From: Selenomonadaceae bacterium
GTDB taxonomy: Bacteria; Bacillota; Negativicutes; Selenomonadales; Selenomonadaceae
Direction of reading: 5' to 3'
Assembly (NCBI GenBank): GCA_016280345.1
Contig: JAEEGN010000129.1
Span: 1-8,533 of the forward strand
Length of the DNA stretch: 8,533 nucleotides
Numbering within the stretch: position 1 is the stretch's first letter; every line of letters begins with the position of its first letter. Below the pieces are notes generated by a model that had not been told where the DNA came from, ran no database searches, and saw only the letters and a list, made by a program, of their open reading frames with translations. Both the position numbers and the translations under genes were made by a program. Below, in pieces: positions 1-5,583 of the stretch.

Positions 1-1
1 G

Positions 2-301
2 GACGTGAAGGTGACTATCTTCACCTCGGAGCATTTTGATCGAAAGCATACTCCCCACCACAAGATTTCAGATGCCGACCTCAAGACCTTCAACGCCCAG
101 TATCCGAAACTTGCCGTCCGCTACAACGAATCGTTTCACGACCGCTTCATCATCATCGACGACAGGGAACTCTACCTCGTCGGCGCATCCCTGAAAGACC
201 TAGGTCGCAAGTGCTTCGCCTTCACGAAGCTTGACGCGGGCGAAATCCGTCGCATCAAGAAGGAGGCGTTTGCGACGGTAAAGAAAGGCGGCGGCAAGTG
301 A
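2..301 (+). CDS. PLD-like C-terminal domain protein (ORF6N/antirepressor type), 5' end outside window
   Basis: The reading frame is open from base 2, so the gene starts upstream of the window; the GTG at 5 is probably an internal valine. The visible 99 or so residues resemble the C-terminal domain found after ORF6N-type DNA-binding domains in many Bacteroidota-like proteins. The best signature is FHDRFIIIDD (about 134-163), followed by LYLVGASLKDLG. The histidine, arginine and aspartate (H at 137-139) fit the phospholipase D motif HxKx4D with Arg in place of Lys, so nuclease activity is uncertain. The conserved FNAQYP segment lies just before it. The N-terminal half, which would show whether an ORF6N DNA-binding domain is present, is missing. 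The stop TGA overlaps the GTG start of the next gene by four bases (GTGA, 298-301), which suggests co-translation, but functional linkage to the downstream block is not shown. Family recognition is from memory of the motif. Confidence 0.6.
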   Translation, partial: DVKVTIFTSEHFDRKHTPHHKISDADLKTFNAQYPKLAVRYNESFHDRFIIIDDRELYLVGASLKDLGRKCFAFTKLDAGEIRRIKKEAFATVKKGGGK

Positions 302-915
302 ATTCCGCAGAGTTCAAGTTGAATCCTTCTGAGGAATCGAAAAGTTGCATAGATGCTGACTTGGTTGTAAATGAAACCAAGTCTGCGGTTGCAGAGCTTT
401 TGAAAAAACGTTTATTGCCACGAACGACGCATGCGTTGTATGTTGATAGCGCTACAAACGCGCGATTGCATCTGCCATCTATTATTGAGGCATTATGGAA
501 CGATAGAACCATTACAAGCGTTGGCGATGGATCTTGGGGTATAGGCCCGGGATGTGCACAGGAAAAGACGCCTCTGCAAAAGTCTATGCTCATTGGTCCT
601 GTATGGGAGCCTATGTTTGCAGAGATGCTTCGCAAGCACGGATTGCCTATTGAGCAACAGCGACATGAATGTGGGTATTATCTTGATATTGCATTAGCGG
701 AAGGAAAAAACAAACTTGACGTCGAGGTAGATGGCCGGCAGCACCGCGTTCTTCCGTCTCAACGGTCAAAAGACATCTTGCGCGACTATAGGCTTAAGGT
801 TGACGGATGGTTTGTTCTTCGTATTGCTGTGACAGATATTATGTCAAACCCATTAAGCTGTTGTGAAAAGGTGATTGCTACCTGGAATAACATCAAAGAG
901 GGAGGTTCTGTCTAA
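298..915 (+). CDS. Vsr/DUF559-like PD-(D/E)XK endonuclease
   Basis: A 205-residue protein. Its C-terminal half matches the Vsr/MutH-like (DUF559, MTES_1575) branch of PD-(D/E)XK nucleases: WEPMFAEMLRKHGL with E104, then YYLDIAL with candidate catalytic D130, then DVEVDGRQH with E143, D145 and H149, then a basic helix (R156, R162) and GWFVLRI at 170-176. These relatives are DNA mismatch or restriction nucleases, often fused to helicases; here the domain stands alone. The first 95 residues match nothing I recognise. The GTG at 298 is the only plausible upstream start: it overlaps the previous stop and has AAAGGCGG upstream at 284-291. The TAA stop overlaps the next ATG (TAATG, 913-917). The gene is clearly poorer in G+C than its neighbours (23 of 60 bases at 361-420 against 35 of 60 at 5041-5100), which suggests a separate origin. 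It is likely the nuclease effector of the block, by inference from position. Confidence 0.7.
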   Translation: MNSAEFKLNPSEESKSCIDADLVVNETKSAVAELLKKRLLPRTTHALYVDSATNARLHLPSIIEALWNDRTITSVGDGSWGIGPGCAQEKTPLQKSMLIGPVWEPMFAEMLRKHGLPIEQQRHECGYYLDIALAEGKNKLDVEVDGRQHRVLPSQRSKDILRDYRLKVDGWFVLRIAVTDIMSNPLSCCEKVIATWNNIKEGGSV

Positions 916-1961
916 TGAAATGGATGATAATGGCGGCGGTGACGCTGGCTCTCCTGTTCTGCTGCGTCTTTATGATGATCAACAAACAGGAACAGCTGTC
1001 TGTGATTACCAGCGAGGTGCAGACCTATATGGGGCAGCGCGACAAACTCCAGAAGGAGGTCGGTGACCTTCAGGGGCATCGTGATCGACGTGCAGCGCTC
1101 GACAAGGAGTGGGATGAGTTCAAGACCAAGGAAGGCGAACTCAGGGGCAAGTACGGTGATAAGCTCGCGCTCGAGAGCGAATGCGCCAAACTGACGGAAA
1201 GACACGATGGACTTGCCACGCGCATCAAGGCAATGGAGGGGCAGGTCGCCTCGCTCCAAGGTCGAGTCACCGAACTTGTGAACCAGACGAACATCCTTGG
1301 AAAGACGATGGATAGCATGCTCGGTGAACGCGATACGATTCTCGAGGAGACAGAACGCTTTAAAAAAGAACGCGACACGTTCTACGACCTGCGCCGAAAG
1401 GAGGAAAAGCGATACACCGAGCAGAAGGCGGTTGCCGATCAAGAGGCTAAGCGCGCCAATATGGAGAAAGATCGCGCAAACCAAGCGAAGCGACTTGCTG
1501 ATGATGCCGTAAGGCGCAAAGAAGATGCGGAGCAAGCGGCAGATGCCGCCGAGACGGCCCAGAAGAAAAGAGTTGCCGATTTGCGCGCGGAGACCGACAA
1601 GGAGGTCGCCGCACAAGAGAAGCGAAGGGCGGATGCCAGTACGGCCGCAGCTAATGCGATTGCGAAAGCCGAGGCGGAAGAGACGAAGCTGAAGACCTTT
1701 GCCTCAGAGGTCGCAAAACTCGAAGCGAGGCGAGCCGAACTCAATGGCATCGAGAAGCAGCTTACCGAAACCAAGGCAGCATTGGCTAACGAGCAGGAAA
1801 AGCTCGGCCAGACGAGCGCAAAGGTGACGGCACAGCAGATCGCGGCGCAGATAGATGATGTACGAGAGGATGTATCGCGGAGATTAGGCGTATTTGGGGC
1901 CAAGCTCGAAGAATTTGAGAAGAAGCAGAATGCAGAAGCAAAGCAAGGAGGTCTGGAATGA
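915..1961 (+). CDS. Membrane-anchored coiled-coil protein, function unknown
   Basis: A 348-residue protein with a hydrophobic N-terminal segment at about residues 4-22 and then almost uninterrupted charged, Ala/Glu/Lys/Arg-rich heptad-like sequence to the end. There is no globular domain and no enzyme motif. The helix has no signal-peptidase-like site and reads as an anchor. The start ATG at 915 has AGGGAGG at 899-905 and overlaps the preceding stop by one base. The 3' end overlaps the next gene by four bases (ATGA, 1958-1961). The following McrB-like protein has the same plan (N-terminal helix plus coiled coil), and the segment EVQTYMGQRDKL after the helix loosely resembles EIQTHGTEREEY in it. 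The two may therefore have arisen from a common stalk or may pair as a heteromeric coiled coil. A scaffold or membrane stalk is the natural inference. The name family (DUF) is not recognised, and coiled-coil database hits would be unreliable. Confidence 0.8.
   Translation: MKWMIMAAVTLALLFCCVFMMINKQEQLSVITSEVQTYMGQRDKLQKEVGDLQGHRDRRAALDKEWDEFKTKEGELRGKYGDKLALESECAKLTERHDGLATRIKAMEGQVASLQGRVTELVNQTNILGKTMDSMLGERDTILEETERFKKERDTFYDLRRKEEKRYTEQKAVADQEAKRANMEKDRANQAKRLADDAVRRKEDAEQAADAAETAQKKRVADLRAETDKEVAAQEKRRADASTAAANAIAKAEAEETKLKTFASEVAKLEARRAELNGIEKQLTETKAALANEQEKLGQTSAKVTAQQIAAQIDDVREDVSRRLGVFGAKLEEFEKKQNAEAKQGGLE
1945..1952 (+). promoter_or_regulatory. Strong Shine-Dalgarno for the McrB-like gene
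   Basis: AAGGAGGT lies inside the end of the coiled-coil gene. It serves two adjacent in-frame starts, ATG at 1958 (four-base overlap with the upstream stop) and ATG at 1961 (one-base overlap). Spacing to the core GGAGG is about 6 bases for the first and 9 for the second, so the second could be used as well or instead. The choice changes the product by one methionine. Confidence 0.7.
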
Positions 1962-4027
1962 TGTTTACCGCAAAAGACATTGAGTCGTTGGTTGTTGGCA
2001 AGGAACTTCTCCTTGTCCTTGTCGGCCTGTGCGTCGTATTTGTTTCATGTTTCGTGATGGGGATTGTCTCCATCTGGAGGTCGCGCAAGATCGTCAAGAC
2101 AAAAGATGACTACGACGACTTGATGCGCAAGATGTCCAGCCTCTCTTCACAGCGCGATGCATTGGTAGCTGAAATTCAAACACATGGTACAGAACGCGAG
2201 GAATATGCGCGAGCTACCAAGTTTCTTGAAATGCAACCGCATCTCGTCGCCGAAGTTGAGAAACTCGAAAAAGCCATTGCGGACAAGGAATTGACGTTGC
2301 AGAAAATCTATGAACAGTTGCAGGACGCAGAGAAAAAGAATGAAGAGTTGAAGAAGATATCAAGTGAAATCATGGAAATGGAAAGGGACAAGGCAATCCT
2401 CGATAGCGAGAGAAAAGAGGCGGAACGAGTCCGCGACGATATGCGAAAAAAAGTGGATGACGAGGGTAAGAAGGTTGATGCACTCAGAAAAGAGGGGAAA
2501 GATCTATCAGAAAAGAACAAGGCGCTGGAAGGAGAGATTGCAAAGAGTCAAAAGGCGAAGGAGGACCTTGAGCGCTCAGTTAAGCAGCTAATCCAGCAGC
2601 AAGAGGACGCAAGGACATGGTTGGATGAGAACAAAGACAAATTGAAGAATCGTGATGACCTTGTTCGCCAGATTGCCAATGCGAAGGATGAGCTTAAGCG
2701 CCTTGACGAGAAGATAAAAGATGGCACCAAGGCGGTCGCAGACACGATGGACCGCATTGACAAGGGGCTTGACCGTCTCAACAAGATGAACCTTTCCGGG
2801 GTGCAGACATTGCGTCAGAATGCGTTTGCCAGCCTGAAGGAAGGTGTGTTCAGTGTTTCCGAGCGGACGGCACCGGTAAACGAGGACGAACTTAACGCTC
2901 TTGCAACGGTGGCAGATCACATGGAGAGATCGAATTTCGTCGTGCCGGAGCGTCTCCTCTTTGCGTTCCACACGTCACTCAAGACGTCCGACATGTCGAG
3001 CCTTACCGTCATGGCTGGCGTAAGTGGCACGGGCAAGAGCGCAATTCCAAAGCTCTACTCGGAGGCAATGGGCATTCACTTCCAGCCGTTGGCGGTGGAG
3101 CCTCGCTGGGACAGCCCGAAGGACCTGCTCGGATTCTTCAACTACGTCACGAACCGCTATGAGCCGACGACGCTCGCCCGTGCGCTCTTCCAATTCCAGG
3201 GGCTGTATGGCAAGGATTTCACGCCGGACGCGGACATGCAGGACTACATGCTCATGCCGATGCTCGACGAAATGAACCTCGCCCGCATCGAATACTACTT
3301 CAGTGAATTCCTGAGCAAGCTTGAAATGCGCCGCCTCGTGGCGCCGCTTACACAGAAGAACCTCGGTGTTGTCGCGCTCGAGATATTCCAAGGTTTCAGC
3401 GCTAGGGGCGAGGACGGCAAAATGGTAGAGGAGTCCCCGATACGCCTCTTTGCCAATCAGAATACGTTGTTCGTCGGTACGATGAACGAGGATGAAACGA
3501 CGCAGTCCCTCTCAGACAAGGTCATCGATCGTGCGAACGTCCTCTACTTTGGGCGTCCCGACCGGTTGCAGGCAAAGGCAGGCGGGGCGGGACACACTCT
3601 GCCGTTCACGCCCATCAAAAAGGCGACATGGGATTCATGGCGGAAAAACGCGAACGAGGGCGAGCTGAAGTTTGCAAGCGACATCCTCGCCGCGCTCAAC
3701 CGCACCCTCGCTGATTTTAACCGTCCGTTCGCGCACCGCACCTATCAGGCGATGCTCGCCTATATCGCCAACTACCCAGTCAAATCCGGCGAGGATAAGG
3801 ACGACGTCATCAAGCGGGCGCTTGCCGACCAGATCGGAATGCGCATCATGCCGAAGCTCTACGGCGTGGATCTCATGCAGCATCGTGACACATTCGAGAA
3901 TGTAGAAAAGATATTACGTATTGAGGTGAAAGATCATTTGCTTCTTCAGGCGTTTACCAATGCGTCAGACCGAGACCGGAACAAGAGCGGTTTCTTCCAC
4001 TGGACAGGATTCGACTGGAACGGCTGA
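1958..4027 (+). CDS. Membrane-anchored coiled-coil McrB-like AAA+ NTPase
   Basis: A 689-residue protein in three parts. Residues 17-40 form a transmembrane helix followed by RSRK, which predicts that the rest is cytoplasmic. Residues about 47-290 are a long coiled coil rich in Lys, Glu and Asp. From about 300 to the end is an AAA+ module of the McrB type: Walker A GVSGTGKS (354-361, K360), Walker B LMPMLDEMN (D437, E438), the McrB-type signature GTMNEDETTQSLSDKVIDRA with N510 and D512, and a candidate arginine finger R525. A helical lid follows with FAHRTYQAM and IMPKLYG. McrB proteins are GTP-driven motors that work with McrC. GTP versus ATP preference cannot be read here. No ASCH, YTH, EVE or other modified-base reader is visible; the coiled coil and membrane helix occupy its place. 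The stop overlaps the DUF2357 gene by one base (TGATG), fitting a McrB/McrC-like pair. Confidence 0.85.
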   Translation: MMFTAKDIESLVVGKELLLVLVGLCVVFVSCFVMGIVSIWRSRKIVKTKDDYDDLMRKMSSLSSQRDALVAEIQTHGTEREEYARATKFLEMQPHLVAEVEKLEKAIADKELTLQKIYEQLQDAEKKNEELKKISSEIMEMERDKAILDSERKEAERVRDDMRKKVDDEGKKVDALRKEGKDLSEKNKALEGEIAKSQKAKEDLERSVKQLIQQQEDARTWLDENKDKLKNRDDLVRQIANAKDELKRLDEKIKDGTKAVADTMDRIDKGLDRLNKMNLSGVQTLRQNAFASLKEGVFSVSERTAPVNEDELNALATVADHMERSNFVVPERLLFAFHTSLKTSDMSSLTVMAGVSGTGKSAIPKLYSEAMGIHFQPLAVEPRWDSPKDLLGFFNYVTNRYEPTTLARALFQFQGLYGKDFTPDADMQDYMLMPMLDEMNLARIEYYFSEFLSKLEMRRLVAPLTQKNLGVVALEIFQGFSARGEDGKMVEESPIRLFANQNTLFVGTMNEDETTQSLSDKVIDRANVLYFGRPDRLQAKAGGAGHTLPFTPIKKATWDSWRKNANEGELKFASDILAALNRTLADFNRPFAHRTYQAMLAYIANYPVKSGEDKDDVIKRALADQIGMRIMPKLYGVDLMQHRDTFENVEKILRIEVKDHLLLQAFTNASDRDRNKSGFFHWTGFDWNG

Positions 4028-5583
4028 TGACCAAGGTCTTCCATTATCCGTGGCGAGCCGCAGTCAAACCGGCCCATTGGCGACTACCGTCGCCTTCAGG
4101 GGATGTCGTATCACCGGAGGTCGGCGCGTTCGTCGATCACGGAAATGGAAACTTCGAGGAGATTCCCGGCCCCACGATCCGCGAGGGGACAGGGCAGAAC
4201 CGCGTGCTGACGAAAGACAGCGATCAGTTCTTCTACTCTTCGGAGTATTCGCACCAGTTCCAGAAGGAGACAACCGATTCGTTTGTCCGGCGTTGCCATT
4301 TCGCGTTGACCGACGCGTTCATCTGGCTCAGCGGATACCTTTACCGTTATCGCGAGGATTCTGGTTCGCCGCTTGCGGAACGGAAGTTGTCCGACGCGTG
4401 TGCCGCATTCAGGGGCTATCTCGGTAGCCAAAAAGACTTTGCGCCGGAGTCGCTCATCGTCGAGATCGCCCGCAACGCCCCCGGTGCGGTTGCCTCAATT
4501 GTTGCCGGGCCGAGAATGGTGCTTACGCGGGAACATACCGAGGTCCCGCTCGACAAGATCCAGGAAATGGATGTTTCCTCGCTCGTTGATCTGGCGCGTC
4601 GTCCGGGACGGACAGTGGCGATGAAAGCGGGACCGAAGCAGCGTCTTACGGCGCTGACACGGCGGGAGACGGCAGACACGATTGAGAACCGGGTGGTGTT
4701 GGACTTCATCTTCCGCTCGGCGCGTTCGGCTCGGCAGTATGTCGATGAAATGTGTGCGCGCTGTCCACGCCGAGAAGCCTGCCTGCTCCATGATCCCGTC
4801 GTGGAGAAGGACTGCCCCAGCGAGCGCGTGAAGCTCGTCGCCGGATATTCGAGGCATTGTGCAGCTTGGATCAGAAGCGGGGCGTTCGCCGAGGTCACGC
4901 GCCTCAAGGAACCGCGAACGCGCCCCAACTACGTGCTGCAACAGAACATCCGGTACGTCAAGGTATGGAAGTACTACCTCAAGCTGTTGCGCCTTGAGGA
5001 TGTTGAGGAGGACGTGTGGCGCTGGCGGCGGGCGGCGTGGTCGGACATGGCAAAGATGCTCTTCATGATGGTGTGGGAGGAGAGGCTCAAGCCCCACGCG
5101 AAACTCCAAACATCGCGCCGTCCGTTCATGATCCGGTCTGCCAACCGAAATGGACGATGGTTTGTTCCCACGCCGTTCGAGGACTCGCTTGTTTTCGATG
5201 AGCGGGGGCGGTATAAGACGCTCTACATCCTTTCGGCGGATGACGCCGCCGGCCTGACTGGCAAAAAGGATCTTCTCGCGAAGAATGCCGACTTCTTCAT
5301 TGTTGTTGCGGCTGACGGAGAGTTCACCATCCGGCCCGTGTGGGCGTTCTGCGAGGATGCTAAGACGCAAAGCGACCTTGACGCGAACAGTCTGGCGCGA
5401 GAGGCGTCGGCAGAGATAAACGCTGCGGGGATGCGAGGACTTGCGTTATTCCCCTCTGACGAGAAGGAACCAATTGTAAAATGGACTGGCGAGGCTTGCG
5501 TAGAAGGGCTTAACCTATTCTCTGCGGATACGAACTCGGTCTTCGACCAGCTTGAGAACTATTTGAAAGGAGTCCTGTCATGA
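4027..5583 (+). CDS. DUF2357 protein, McrC-like partner with no evident nuclease motif
   Basis: A 518-residue protein with the DUF2357 layout that accompanies McrB-like NTPases. IARNAPGAV is followed by a VPLDKIQEMDVSSLVDL stretch (from V173), corresponding to the family's VPLxRxxxIDPxxLxxL. Then ETADTIENRVV (214-224) corresponds to the ETLDTPENRFVK signature. McrC and DUF2357 proteins usually end in a PD-(D/E)XK nuclease. Here the expected region has NADFFIVVAADGEFTIRPVW (420-439), with D422 at a plausible first position but RPVWAF where the acidic-x-Lys strand would lie, so the domain looks inactive or highly diverged. A four-cysteine cluster (C243, C246, C252, C263) follows the ENR motif and could bind zinc or an Fe-S cluster. 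The ribosome binding site is weak; ATG at 4027 overlaps the upstream stop, so translation is probably coupled. The 3' end overlaps the Hsp70-like gene by ATGA. Confidence 0.75.
   Translation: MTKVFHYPWRAAVKPAHWRLPSPSGDVVSPEVGAFVDHGNGNFEEIPGPTIREGTGQNRVLTKDSDQFFYSSEYSHQFQKETTDSFVRRCHFALTDAFIWLSGYLYRYREDSGSPLAERKLSDACAAFRGYLGSQKDFAPESLIVEIARNAPGAVASIVAGPRMVLTREHTEVPLDKIQEMDVSSLVDLARRPGRTVAMKAGPKQRLTALTRRETADTIENRVVLDFIFRSARSARQYVDEMCARCPRREACLLHDPVVEKDCPSERVKLVAGYSRHCAAWIRSGAFAEVTRLKEPRTRPNYVLQQNIRYVKVWKYYLKLLRLEDVEEDVWRWRRAAWSDMAKMLFMMVWEERLKPHAKLQTSRRPFMIRSANRNGRWFVPTPFEDSLVFDERGRYKTLYILSADDAAGLTGKKDLLAKNADFFIVVAADGEFTIRPVWAFCEDAKTQSDLDANSLAREASAEINAAGMRGLALFPSDEKEPIVKWTGEACVEGLNLFSADTNSVFDQLENYLKGVLS

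Noticed and set aside
255..635. 126-residue minus-strand open frame across the PLD-like/nuclease junction
   Set aside because: It is antisense to two coupled plus-strand genes and its translation shows no domain.
912..1616. 234-residue open frame on the minus strand opposite the coiled-coil gene
   Set aside because: It lies wholly antisense to a highly charged coiled-coil gene with a good ribosome binding site; the biased codons suppress stops on the other strand. The translation resembles no domain.
915..1961. Coiled-coil gene considered as an SMC/RecN-type or MotB-like (Zorya) component
   Set aside because: No Walker motifs, hinge or OmpA-like peptidoglycan-binding domain is present; only a membrane helix and coiled coil are visible.
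4495..5370. 291-residue open frame on the minus strand opposite the DUF2357 gene
   Set aside because: It is a shadow of a G+C-rich coding frame, and the plus-strand frame carries recognisable DUF2357 motifs.
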